Assembly (NCBI GenBank): GCA_026415655.1
Contig: JAOAGR010000007.1
Span: 1-53,356, forward strand
DNA: 53,356 nucleotides
Direction: 5' to 3'
Source of the DNA: Candidatus Dojkabacteria bacterium
GTDB lineage: Bacteria; Patescibacteriota; Dojkabacteria; JAOAGR01
In this document: positions 1-7,971 of the stretch, in pieces
Layout of the letters: every line of letters starts with the position of its first letter
Position numbering within the stretch: the first letter of the stretch is position 1
Program-made: the position numbers and the translations under genes
Notes under the pieces: generated by a model
Seen by the model: the letters and a program-made list of their open reading frames with translations, nothing else
What the model was told of the DNA's origin: nothing
Database searches by the model: none

Positions 1-168
1 CTTATCTACCATATCCAGACCATTGCAGATACGCTGATATACTGAAAACTGTATCATATCATAGCCATCTTTGATGAGTGCTTTTCTAAATCGTGCATAG
101 ATCTTACGTTGTTTTTTAGTAACAACCGGCAAATCAAATAAAACAAGTATCCTCATATACTTACTCAT
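1..168 (-). CDS. cas2: CRISPR-associated endonuclease Cas2, N-terminal part (cut by window edge)
   Basis: Cas2 is the structural partner of Cas1 in the spacer-integration complex. Only the first 56 codons are inside the window and the frame stays open to base 1. The translation begins MSKYMRILVLFDLP, the first beta strand with its conserved Asp typical of Cas2, followed by a basic helix (TKKQRKIYARFRKAL) and the DGYDMIQFSVYQR segment that resembles Cas2 of type II-C loci. A second possible start, 12 bases further in at position 156, would give MRILVLF, the usual Cas2 N-terminus, so the start is uncertain by four codons. It lies 37 bases downstream of cas1 on the same strand and completes the cas9-cas1-cas2 order. 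The rest of the gene, and presumably the spacer array, lie to the left of the window. Confidence 0.92.
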   Translation of the reverse strand, partial: MSKYMRILVLFDLPVVTKKQRKIYARFRKALIKDGYDMIQFSVYQRICNGLDMVDK

Positions 169-205
169 AAGTTAAAACTACGAGTATTATAACACAAAAT
201 TTTTG

Positions 206-1102
206 CTATAGGAATATAATTTCCGGCAATAATAACCTTTTTGGATCTTTTGCATTTATACTCATAACTAAAGTATCAACTAATACATCAACACTTTGTT
301 TTATATTTATCTTTTTATCGTTATGTAATACCCTGTATTCAAATATTTTTAATAACTCAAATTTTACCTCTTTACTCTGAATATTGTTCATTCCATTCTC
401 AAATAAATTTATCACATAACTATCAATAATAGGTCTATAAGGTTCTATCAAGTCATCGCTAAGGTTAAAATTGTTATATTGATTTTTATGAAAAATACCT
501 AAAGATGGTATAAAGCCATGAGCCACCAAAGTACGACTGATAGAACCTCTGACTATGCTATATGCATAATTCAAAAGGCCATTAACTGCATGATTATCAT
601 CTTCTCTAGAAAAATTTTCGCCAAATAAGGATCTAAAGTATATTTTAGATGCCAATCCCTCTTTATTATCACTATCGCCAGACTTGATATCATCAGCTAG
701 AGAATAAAGTTGTATTGATGTTTCATTATTGAGTTTATCCAATAATTTTGCCTGATTAATAATCTTTTGTCTAACTATACGTGCCCACAATTGTTTTTTG
801 AATGGCAAAGATAAAGAAATCTGCTTCTCGACTCTGAGTCTCTGACGTCCGAAACTATGAAATGGTATCGCTATCGCATTCGGTAAATGTTTTTCATCAC
901 AAAATATGATCAATATATCATGACTAGCACAGTATGATATAAGATATGATGTCAAAACCATTTGCCTGCTCTCTATGACTATAGCCGAGATATCATCTAC
1001 CGGTATATCTATTATCTCTTTGTCATCTTTTGTATATACTAGTCTATTATCTTTTATATTGAGCTTTCCATAGTCACTAAAATGTATGTATCTAAAACTC
1101 AT
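206..1102 (-). CDS. cas1: CRISPR-associated integrase Cas1 (type II)
   Basis: Cas1 is the metal-dependent integrase that inserts new spacers at the leader end of the array together with Cas2. The 298-residue length is normal for type II. Residues 1-80 form the beta-rich N-terminal domain with the IDIPVDDISAIVIES segment. The helical catalytic domain shows the expected metal ligands: Glu148 in NKEGLASKIYF, His205 in GIFHKNQYN and Glu220 in SDDLIEPYRP. The start codon overlaps the cas9 stop by four bases (ATGA), so the two genes are translationally coupled. No csn2 or cas4 is visible between cas1 and cas2, which fits subtype II-C, although genes beyond cas2 cannot be seen. Confidence 0.96.
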   Translation of the reverse strand: MSFRYIHFSDYGKLNIKDNRLVYTKDDKEIIDIPVDDISAIVIESRQMVLTSYLISYCASHDILIIFCDEKHLPNAIAIPFHSFGRQRLRVEKQISLSLPFKKQLWARIVRQKIINQAKLLDKLNNETSIQLYSLADDIKSGDSDNKEGLASKIYFRSLFGENFSREDDNHAVNGLLNYAYSIVRGSISRTLVAHGFIPSLGIFHKNQYNNFNLSDDLIEPYRPIIDSYVINLFENGMNNIQSKEVKFELLKIFEYRVLHNDKKINIKQSVDVLVDTLVMSINAKDPKRLLLPEIIFL

Positions 1103-4100
1103 CTCTTTTTCAACAACAATGGCATACGTTTCATTTTTTTCACATCATGGATAAAACCCAAGACATCTATATATTTCTTCTCAAAAACTTTCAGTTTGGT
1201 AATACCTTTTCTCAAGTTTTTCACCTTGTCACCTCCTTCTTTCTTTTTGCTGTCTTTATTGCCTTTCTTTTTTAAAAAACCACTTTTTGGATGGGACCCA
1301 TCATGAGTACGGAAATTATACTTACCGGACGCCGTTGAATCCATCGTCACATAATATAGATATTCTCCACTCACTCCATCACTTAGATATACTAGCTCCC
1401 CTGGATACAAGCTAAAACAAAACTCAAATGTATCATCGATGTGTTTATTATCTTTCAGTGGTGTATACTGTGTCGGTAGATCATGACGCCCTACCCAGCT
1501 AGCATATACCGGAACCGACTTATATCTACCCTTTCTCCTGAAAACATCTACGCGTACTATACTACCATTGTCAGCATAGCCTTTGCCCTTGCCTCTTTTG
1601 AGAGTCACATATGTCACTGCAGGACGCTCTACTATTTTTACTCGTTTTATTCTGTTTCTTCGTTCTGGATTTCGTGATGGTTTGTATATTGGCTCGATAA
1701 AAGCTTGCTTTGCATCCCAGTTATACTCCTCTAATCTCTCCCTAAGCACTCTGATAGTTTCTGGATCAGCTATGATCATACCTTTTAGATTCCTTGAATT
1801 GAGATCTTTTTCAAAATTAGATTTCTGAAGCTCAGTAAGGCTAATAGTTTTTATAAAGTATGCTTTACCATTTATCTTACGAATAGATTTCACTGTTTCT
1901 TCATGTATAGGTCCTGTTATCTTATATTTTGCCATCCTAGACACGAAAAGAGGACGTATGAATCTTACGTACTCTTCACCATACTGTTTATCTAATATTC
2001 CTTCTTCTCTCAGTTCCTCTATAGGATTATCACTAAATATACGTATATTCACATCTTTTCTAAAATTTGGCCATGGTTCGGGTGCAAACTTGATAGATTC
2101 AGGATCCACGCTTTTATCCAATACTTTTTGTCTATTTTCTTTGATTTTATACCACTCAGTAAATCTCATTAGCATCTTTTGATTTGCAACTCCCACAATT
2201 ACCGCATCAAGTGCATGATGTCTAAGATTTTCCTCTCTATCCTTGTTTAGTCCGTAACTTTTTCTGAGAAGACTCGTTAGTAACCCTTGGAAGGTATAAA
2301 CTCTTCTTTTTAGCTTCTTACTTTCTTTAAACAATAAATTATTTTCTAGATAGTTTTTGATAAATCTAGAAGCATATTTAGTATCGTTAGAATCTCTTTC
2401 CAAAAATGAATTTAAATCTCTTTGAGAATAGTTCTCTGTCAATAATCTAGCAATCTTTGATGGATGAAGTTTCATTACATCCGTCCAGATCTGTTTCATT
2501 CGTTCCCATCTTTCTGTATCATGACCGAAATACTCGAATGGAGTTCTATCACTTTTATTTTGATTTTCTTGTGCAAATACCAATACTTTATTATTGATAC
2601 TATCATCAAGACTTCGACTAAATGGTAATATATGATCTATTTCAGTGCTATTGATGAAGTCATCCACTGTGATTTCACGTCCTGAGTATACACATTTATG
2701 ATCCTGCTCTTTCCACAATTTAAACTTTGTTATATTTGTACCGTTTACCGGTATACCCAATCTCTCTAGCTCGGCTTGAATTTCTTTATTCTTCTCTTCA
2801 CGATCACGATTTTGGTTAGATAATTTTCCCCTTTCATCCTTGGGCAATTTCATCTCTCTAGCTAACTCAATATGTATCAAACTAGGTTTACCATATCGTT
2901 GAATAAGTGCATTGACTACTTTTCTTGTCTGTGCAATAGCTCTATGAACTACAGGATTACGAATATCATCATATGCTACCTCAGGTAGTTGGTCATATTT
3001 AGATACTGCCTCTTGAGGATTGTTTGATCGAATGTATGCTAAAGCTTCACTGTATTTAAGAGCCTGATCCCTAAGCAATGGCAACATCTCCCTACAAGCT
3101 CTGAGACTAAGATTTGAGGTACCAGAGAAATCAACATATACATTCTTAAGACCCTTGGAATATTCGGATAAACCTGCATTCGTCAAATTTTGTTCTAGTT
3201 CCTCCTTAGTATAAGAATAATTCATTATCTCTACCAGCTTATCGGCAGTATCGTATTTGTCAAGCTCGGCAAAAAGTGGATTGAATTTATCTTCTGACAA
3301 ACCACAGTTTTTTAACAAATGGTATCCTTTTAGGGCAAAAAATTTTCTGTTTTCAGCTTTTTTTGTCGGTATACGGATCCAACGCTCTTGATCCTCTTGT
3401 GATTTCTTTGATCCTTCATTTTGTGTGGTGCTTTGTTCAGCTTCTACTTGTGATTCGTCTTGTTTTTCTTTTTTACTTTTTTTAGAACTTTTGACCTTAT
3501 CAAAATAGGTACATGATTTGAAGTAAATTTTATCTTCTTCTGACAGTCCCAGTACTTTTGTTCTGATATCATAATACGTAATCTCTTCTTTCTCTAAAGC
3601 CAACTCGAATAACTTTTGTCTTAGATCATCTGTCAAATAACCATCTTCCCATTTACCATTTCTTGTATCTACCCATGTCAAATTATTAATTTTCTCCCAC
3701 AATGACTTAAATTCTACACTAGGAGCATATTTTGGCGCTCTAGGTTCATCTTTGTATATTTCACAGTATCCTACATTTTTCTTAATACTTTCCGCAGTAG
3801 CAAATGGTCTCTGGTACCCCACCGTATTATATAGCTGATCTGCAATTTCACGATTTATTACACCAAGTTCAACCTGTTTATCTAAAATCATTTTCAGCTC
3901 TTGTAAAATCATCTCTCTCTTTGCGCCAAAAATATAATTTTCACCCTCATTTCTTTTTCTCTCAACAAATAGTTCGTCTTTTAGAAGCATCTCGCCAATT
4001 GTGCGATAGTTCCTTTCTGATCGTCTTTGTTCCGTTTGTTGTATTGCATTTTTGTATCCCTTATCACTCTTATTTGCCTCTGATTTATTTGCATCTTTGG

Positions 4101-4551
4101 CATTGGATTTAAATCCCCTTCTCTTTGCGAGATGCAATACCGCCCTAGCCAATTCTGGTAAAGACAAAGCCTCATCCAGTCCTTTTACTCTTACTTCATA
4201 TGGATTGATACCAAAATATTCTTGTGACTCAAAAAATTCTTTGTCTTTGAAGACAGCGGGATAGTTTTGTATAAAAATATTTTTAATTTTTCTTAATCTC
4301 TGTTGCCTTCTGTCTATGACTCGTCTTAATCCCCTCGCCTCTCTTCTTTTTTGTGACGGTAAATTTCCTTTTTCATCCTCAATACTATCCCAGACTCTCA
4401 CTCCCACATCTATCAACCTCTTTACATCATATTTTTCACCGTCAGCGTTTTCTTCATCTATCTCTATCACCGCCCAACCTAGTGATGTAATGCCCAAATC
4501 TAGGGCTATCAGATAATCAAAATTTTTTGTGTTTACGTTTTTGAATTTCAT
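1099..4551 (-). CDS. cas9: Cas9 RNA-guided endonuclease, subtype II-C
   Basis: Cas9 cuts both strands of a target matched by crRNA:tracrRNA. All catalytic parts are present in 1150 residues. RuvC-I is ALDLGITSLGWAV with Asp18. The arginine-rich bridge helix is near residues 68-90 (RREARGLRRVIDRRQQRLRK). RuvC-II is IHIELARE with Glu562. HNH is EIDHILPFSRSLDD with Asp639 and His640, plus Asn663 in QENQNKSD. RuvC-III is HHALDAVIVG with His779 and Asp782. The last about 200 residues should hold the PAM-interacting region and reach the usual DVLG near residue 1132, then add an 18-residue basic tail. A charged low-complexity stretch at about 352-390 interrupts the recognition lobe. Domain order and size fit II-C, and every nuclease residue I could check is intact, so the enzyme is probably active. 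Confidence 0.98.
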   Translation of the reverse strand: MKFKNVNTKNFDYLIALDLGITSLGWAVIEIDEENADGEKYDVKRLIDVGVRVWDSIEDEKGNLPSQKRREARGLRRVIDRRQQRLRKIKNIFIQNYPAVFKDKEFFESQEYFGINPYEVRVKGLDEALSLPELARAVLHLAKRRGFKSNAKDANKSEANKSDKGYKNAIQQTEQRRSERNYRTIGEMLLKDELFVERKRNEGENYIFGAKREMILQELKMILDKQVELGVINREIADQLYNTVGYQRPFATAESIKKNVGYCEIYKDEPRAPKYAPSVEFKSLWEKINNLTWVDTRNGKWEDGYLTDDLRQKLFELALEKEEITYYDIRTKVLGLSEEDKIYFKSCTYFDKVKSSKKSKKEKQDESQVEAEQSTTQNEGSKKSQEDQERWIRIPTKKAENRKFFALKGYHLLKNCGLSEDKFNPLFAELDKYDTADKLVEIMNYSYTKEELEQNLTNAGLSEYSKGLKNVYVDFSGTSNLSLRACREMLPLLRDQALKYSEALAYIRSNNPQEAVSKYDQLPEVAYDDIRNPVVHRAIAQTRKVVNALIQRYGKPSLIHIELAREMKLPKDERGKLSNQNRDREEKNKEIQAELERLGIPVNGTNITKFKLWKEQDHKCVYSGREITVDDFINSTEIDHILPFSRSLDDSINNKVLVFAQENQNKSDRTPFEYFGHDTERWERMKQIWTDVMKLHPSKIARLLTENYSQRDLNSFLERDSNDTKYASRFIKNYLENNLLFKESKKLKRRVYTFQGLLTSLLRKSYGLNKDREENLRHHALDAVIVGVANQKMLMRFTEWYKIKENRQKVLDKSVDPESIKFAPEPWPNFRKDVNIRIFSDNPIEELREEGILDKQYGEEYVRFIRPLFVSRMAKYKITGPIHEETVKSIRKINGKAYFIKTISLTELQKSNFEKDLNSRNLKGMIIADPETIRVLRERLEEYNWDAKQAFIEPIYKPSRNPERRNRIKRVKIVERPAVTYVTLKRGKGKGYADNGSIVRVDVFRRKGRYKSVPVYASWVGRHDLPTQYTPLKDNKHIDDTFEFCFSLYPGELVYLSDGVSGEYLYYVTMDSTASGKYNFRTHDGSHPKSGFLKKKGNKDSKKKEGGDKVKNLRKGITKLKVFEKKYIDVLGFIHDVKKMKRMPLLLKKR

Positions 4552-4562
4552 GGTTCATTAAC

Positions 4563-4597
4563 ATTATATTTATGCTATGAAATTAGCATAAATTATA
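4563..4597 (-). promoter_or_regulatory. Candidate cas operon promoter with an operator-like palindrome
   Basis: Reading the minus strand, a TATAAT hexamer (4568-4563) lies 11 nt before the cas9 start codon. Directly upstream, 4569-4577 (TTTATGCTA) and 4584-4592 (TAGCATAAA) are perfect 9-base inverted arms around a 6-base centre. With one indel the symmetry extends into the flanking TATA sequences (4565-4597). The palindrome covers the place where a -35 box would sit, which is a typical repressor or activator site. A second TATAAT occurs at 4597-4592. No good -35 hexamer is visible. The role is inferred from position only. Confidence 0.45.
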
Positions 4598-5044
4598 CCA
4601 TCTTTGTGGGAACGGTAGATGAGAAAGATAAATAACGTACTCAAATTACACATAGACATCTACAAGATACAAACTTGGAATTTGATACTTCACAAATATT
4701 ATATCTGAACATAATATGATGTGAGCTGTATCATTTAATTATACTTTTGCAATCGTCTCATACCTTCTACAATTACAAACTGTAACCTCATTTCCATATG
4801 TATATCAAACCAAAATGCCCCCAAAACTCGCATTTATCGTCTCAAAATCCAATGTCCATGATGTTTTTTCTCAAATGTATCTAATTTTCATGCTATCCTG
4901 TGTTGAACAAGATAAAAATTGTGTTGATAACTTTAAATAATCCATAATTCCAAAATTTGCAACGTCATCGTAATGTCATTATCAGCCTTATATCCATCGA
5001 CCTAATGCTAACCTCTTGATTGCAAAAAATAGGGAGATTATTCA
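4598..5044. other. Non-coding spacer between cas9 promoter and tracrRNA candidate
   Basis: I see no convincing reading frame on either strand, no CRISPR repeat and no tRNA. The stretch has short AT-rich runs only. It could carry the far-upstream part of the cas promoter region. It is listed so the gap is accounted for. Confidence 0.5.
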
Positions 5045-5118
5045 GTTATAAAAAGCTCCGGGCGAAGCCCGGAGCGAGTCACGGTATCAGGCAAAGCCTA
5101 ATACCTTATTTTTATAAC
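5045..5118. repeat. 10-bp inverted repeat enclosing two hairpins
   Basis: GTTATAAAAA at 5045-5054 and TTTTTATAAC at 5109-5118 are exact inverted copies. Between them are the two hairpins described for the tracrRNA candidate. On the plus strand the structure also ends in a T-run (5109-5113) after the GGTAT...ATACC hairpin, so it could terminate transcription from both sides. If the outer arms pair, the whole element forms a three-way junction. Confidence 0.7.
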
Positions 5119-5165
5119 CATATGTCCCAATAAATATTTTAGAGTATTTTTGTTTTTTTGTGTAA
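5048..5165 (-). ncRNA. Candidate tracrRNA for the adjacent Cas9
   Basis: On the minus strand the sequence reads as an A/U-rich segment (5165-5110), the junction AAAAATAAGG (5113-5104), a nexus-like hairpin (GGTATTAGGC / GCCTGATACC with a TTT loop, 5105-5083, one mismatch), a short linker GTGACTC, and a 9-bp GC hairpin (GCTCCGGGC, TTC, GCCCGGAGC, 5075-5055) followed by TTTTT. The motif ATAAGG, then nexus hairpin, then terminator hairpin, is the usual 3' half of tracrRNAs of Cas9 systems. The presumed anti-repeat lies upstream, so the CRISPR repeat is expected to begin with something close to TTTTTATAACCATATGTCC. Location (upstream of cas9) and strand fit II-C loci. The 5' end is uncertain. The array is outside the window, so anti-repeat pairing could not be checked. 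Confidence 0.72.
5050..5075 (-). terminator. Rho-independent terminator (tracrRNA and/or the upstream 585-codon gene)
   Basis: On the minus strand a 9-bp GC-rich stem (GCTCCGGGC / GCCCGGAGC, loop TTC) is followed at once by five T residues. This is one of only two textbook intrinsic terminators I find in the window. It would end the tracrRNA candidate and would also stop read-through from the gene ending at 5213. Confidence 0.85.
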
Positions 5166-5212
5166 GTAGTACATTATTTTAAAAGATCCATATTGAAAAA
5201 ATTCAATCTGAT

Positions 5213-6970
5213 TCATGTTATTTCAGGTAAATCTACTTGGCGATTTTGTACATCAGTTTTGATAGATTCCCTGACGAGCCATAAACTATTCTCAATCATC
5301 TTTCTCTTCTCTACTTCATTATCATAATAAGCATCAGTACAGCTGCTCATATCATACTTATATAGATTCATGACAAGATTGGCATAGTAGAAAGACTTAT
5401 CTTTCTCACCAATGATATAATAAAAGTGGCTAAGACCAGCACATCTATACATAAACATGTATCCCCAGTTTCTTCTTACAGAAATCCTTATCCAAGATTT
5501 GTAAAATCTTTCAATTATATGTTTTTCCTTTATAGACAAATTTAATTTATATTTTACTAGTTTAATTTGTTTTAAATAACCTGCTACAAAATTAATTATA
5601 TCCATTGGACTATTTGGCATACTCCTGAGTAACTCTTTAGCCACAAAGATTCTTTGTTCACGATTTAATCTCCTTTTTGATACATAATATTCCCAAACAA
5701 ATGAATGAAAATAATATATATGATTATCACCTTCAATCGATAAGCAATATGCCAGAGTCGAATTTGGCACAGGATCTATCACATAGGTCCATCTAGTTAG
5801 TTTACTTCTTCTGAGGTATTCATTCTTACGCTGATCTTTCACAAGAAAAACAGATTCATCCAAATATGCCAAATAATCATTAGATAACCTAACTATATTA
5901 GATAGATGATGATATGTTTGGACTATACAATGTTCTACATCTAGGTATCTGTTCAATAAAATATATGTCATTAAAGCAATACCAGTACAATTCATCCTGC
6001 GAGTGTGATAAATTTCACCTATATCAAAAATCTCCCTTTCATAAACAAAAAAATGAGAACATCTTAGAAAATCAACCAAAAGCTGGCAAGCTTTCATCTC
6101 TAACTCTGATTTTTTTATTGGATCTTTTTCTCGGTTTATAAGCTGTATGTATTCTTTTATACTGCGCCCATTTGCGTAATTTTTTTCAAAAATTGCTAAT
6201 AATTTATGCAGATCAGTCAGTCTCTCTACTTCTAAACATGCTATTTCGAATATAATTGATTGCAATAGGTGCTCTATCTTTAGATATAAATTGGATAATA
6301 AATATTTCAGTCTTTGTATTATTACACTTGGGCTTATCTCGGACTGTTCTGATTTGTGATTAAAAAATAGATGTCTTTGTAATAAATCTAATATTTCGGT
6401 TGTGTCTATTTCAAAACTTATCCCATTTTCGTCACATGTCGATAAAACTCCAGTAATTGTGTTTTTTAACTTTTTTATATGGACATTATGTATCAAGACT
6501 TCATTTGTTTTGTAGAAGTATTCTAATGATTTACATAGGAAGTATATCTCCCGTAAATATTTATTACACAGGATATTAACCTTTGATTCAACATTGACAT
6601 GTTGTCTATACCAGGATCCATAAACATCCACTAGTTTAATCGATAAATCAAAAAGATTTACGAAATCAAAATGCTTATGATTTATTATAATCCTTATCTC
6701 TGGGACTTGTGTCTCCTTCTTCGTATGCTTAATAGATGATTTGTCATTTGGATCTTCACCTACTTCTATCTCTCCATCTATTGCATGTATTGTATTTGTA
6801 TATTTCCTTATAATGTATTTCTTTTTTAGTTTTTTATTTGTCTTTATCGAAATGTACGTACCGAAATACTTACAACAAAAATCAATTACACTCCAGTACA
6901 TTTTTGCCCCCAAAAATGGTAGTTTGGGCCTTTTATCGAGTCTTATCATATTTAAAAATGAATTGTACAT
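5213..6970 (-). CDS. SirB1-like (transglutaminase-like) protein with TPR-like C-terminus, function unknown
   Basis: This 585-residue protein has no firm family assignment. Residues 325-371 resemble the transglutaminase-like cysteine core of SirB1-type proteins: RRMNCTGIALMTYILLNRY with Cys328, then His354/His355 27 residues later, then Asp371 in AYLDES, with a further VIDP (Asp399). The C-terminal part (about 500-570) is helical and TPR-like, as in SirB1 relatives. The first 320 residues are rich in Lys, Ile and Asn and are not recognised. No signal peptide or membrane segment is seen. The gene ends about 50 bases before the tracrRNA candidate. A decayed second copy lies upstream at 7239-7373. 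A peptidase or transferase role is inference only; a link to the CRISPR locus is possible by position but unproven. Confidence 0.8.
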   Translation of the reverse strand: MYNSFLNMIRLDKRPKLPFLGAKMYWSVIDFCCKYFGTYISIKTNKKLKKKYIIRKYTNTIHAIDGEIEVGEDPNDKSSIKHTKKETQVPEIRIIINHKHFDFVNLFDLSIKLVDVYGSWYRQHVNVESKVNILCNKYLREIYFLCKSLEYFYKTNEVLIHNVHIKKLKNTITGVLSTCDENGISFEIDTTEILDLLQRHLFFNHKSEQSEISPSVIIQRLKYLLSNLYLKIEHLLQSIIFEIACLEVERLTDLHKLLAIFEKNYANGRSIKEYIQLINREKDPIKKSELEMKACQLLVDFLRCSHFFVYEREIFDIGEIYHTRRMNCTGIALMTYILLNRYLDVEHCIVQTYHHLSNIVRLSNDYLAYLDESVFLVKDQRKNEYLRRSKLTRWTYVIDPVPNSTLAYCLSIEGDNHIYYFHSFVWEYYVSKRRLNREQRIFVAKELLRSMPNSPMDIINFVAGYLKQIKLVKYKLNLSIKEKHIIERFYKSWIRISVRRNWGYMFMYRCAGLSHFYYIIGEKDKSFYYANLVMNLYKYDMSSCTDAYYDNEVEKRKMIENSLWLVRESIKTDVQNRQVDLPEIT

Positions 6971-7468
6971 TCTATATGCCTACAATAAAATGAGAACAAA
7001 AAATACTAGCATAGATTTGAGTTAATCTGTGGCATCACATAAAAATCAATATAAAGTCAATAAATAAAGGAATCGTTTTATTTTTAATCAAAAGTGATGT
7101 ACACAGTTACAATATACAAATAAAAATTAGGCTCAACAAACCAACTGCTTCACATATCATTTTATGACCTTTATCAATTCAGGATGATATTATGCAAAGA
7201 ATTCTTGAGGCACTTATTTATGTTATGCAAGCTTTATTTCAACACTCCTTTTCAATCTCTGCGTCATTTTTATAATCATCAGTCCAACCGCTCGTATCAT
7301 ACTTAATATAAATTTAGACAATATTAGAATAATAGAAATACTCACTATTGTAGTGAATGAATAAAACGTGTATCTAAAAACGTAGGATGAAAGGCAAAAC
7401 CGAATTGATAGTCCGGACTCATACCCGAGTCATAACCATATTGAAGTGACACTATCCCTTTGTAAAAA
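6971..7468. other. Non-coding stretch containing a gene remnant
   Basis: No intact gene is present. Part of the stretch (7239-7373) is a degraded paralogue of the neighbouring 585-codon gene, listed separately. The rest is AT-rich with scattered stops in all frames. Confidence 0.6.
7239..7373 (-). pseudogene. Remnant of a paralogue of the SirB1-like gene (C-terminal part)
   Basis: Translated on the minus strand from about 7373 to 7239, this stretch gives NSEYFYYSNIV, a stop, then IYIKYDTSGWTDDYKNDAEI before another stop. It aligns with residues 514-556 of the 585-residue neighbour (KSFYYANLVMNLYKYDMSS, then CTDAYYDNEVEK). The nucleotide match is also visible, for example around TCAGT and TATCATACTTA in both copies. 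An internal TAA, and the absence of any intact reading frame upstream, show that it is dead. The likely history is a tandem duplication followed by decay. Confidence 0.75.
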
Positions 7469-7822
7469 CTATAATTTGGCAAACCATCCATTTATAGAAC
7501 GTACTACATTTGTCAAGAAACTACCTGCATGCAACTTGAGTGTTGTACTAGTAAATAAACCCGCGGTAATGTGATATAATAGATAATTGGTTAATTCATG
7601 ATCTATAATGCCTTGTGTTGACAGAACGAACAACGTAGGAAGCGCTAGCAACATAAAAGGTGTCACCTTTCTCTCAAAGAGATAGTTTGCAAAATGAGAT
7701 GTGAAATATATTCCAGCAGTAAAAATGTCAACATTAAAAAGAGTATGTGCTATCGCAGCCAACACAACAGGAATAGCAACACGCACATTTGAAAAAACAC
7801 AACCTTCACGACGATTTTCCAT
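7469..7822 (-). CDS. Small membrane protein, unknown function
   Basis: This 117-residue protein has hydrophobic segments near residues 14-30 (VAIPVVLAAIAHTLF), 33-48 and 56-72 (PFMLLALPTLFVL), and perhaps one more near 80-92, so it is probably an integral membrane protein. I do not recognise the family. A TATAAT hexamer on the minus strand (7835-7830) ends 7 nt before the ATG and there is no Shine-Dalgarno site, which suggests a leaderless transcript and supports this start. It sits between the pseudogene remnant and tRNA-Lys in a region that looks accessory. Confidence 0.6.
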   Translation of the reverse strand: MENRREGCVFSNVRVAIPVVLAAIAHTLFNVDIFTAGIYFTSHFANYLFERKVTPFMLLALPTLFVLSTQGIIDHELTNYLLYHITAGLFTSTTLKLHAGSFLTNVVRSINGWFAKL

Positions 7823-7895
7823 CGAGATAATTATAAAGGAAAAATTATAAAAAATAAATGTGTAAAATGTTAGCTTTAAAATACAAAGTAGCGTT

Positions 7896-7971
7896 TGGTG
7901 AGGCGTACTGGATTCGAACCAGTGACACGCGGCTTAAAAGGCCGCTGCTCTACCAGCTGAGCTAACGCCCC
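7896..7971 (-). tRNA. tRNA-Lys (anticodon UUU)
   Basis: The minus strand folds as a full cloverleaf. The acceptor GGGGCGT pairs with ACGCCTC (one G-U), the D arm is GCTC/GAGC, the anticodon arm GCGGC-CTTTTAA-GCCGC has the anticodon TTT, and the T arm is ACTGG-TTCGAAT-CCAGT. Discriminator A is followed by an encoded CCA (7898-7896). Confidence 0.97.

Noticed and set aside
5045-5118. tracrRNA on the plus strand
   Set aside because: The plus strand lacks the ATAAGG junction before a nexus hairpin; only the minus strand has the full order junction, nexus, GC terminator, T-run.
4552-5212. CRISPR array between cas9 and the next gene
   Set aside because: No repeated unit of 25-40 bases is present; the array is expected beyond cas2, outside the window.
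7349-7450. Open stretch of about 38 codons on the minus strand next to the pseudogene remnant
   Set aside because: It has no start signal, matches no family I know, and is in a different frame from both the remnant and the gene before it.
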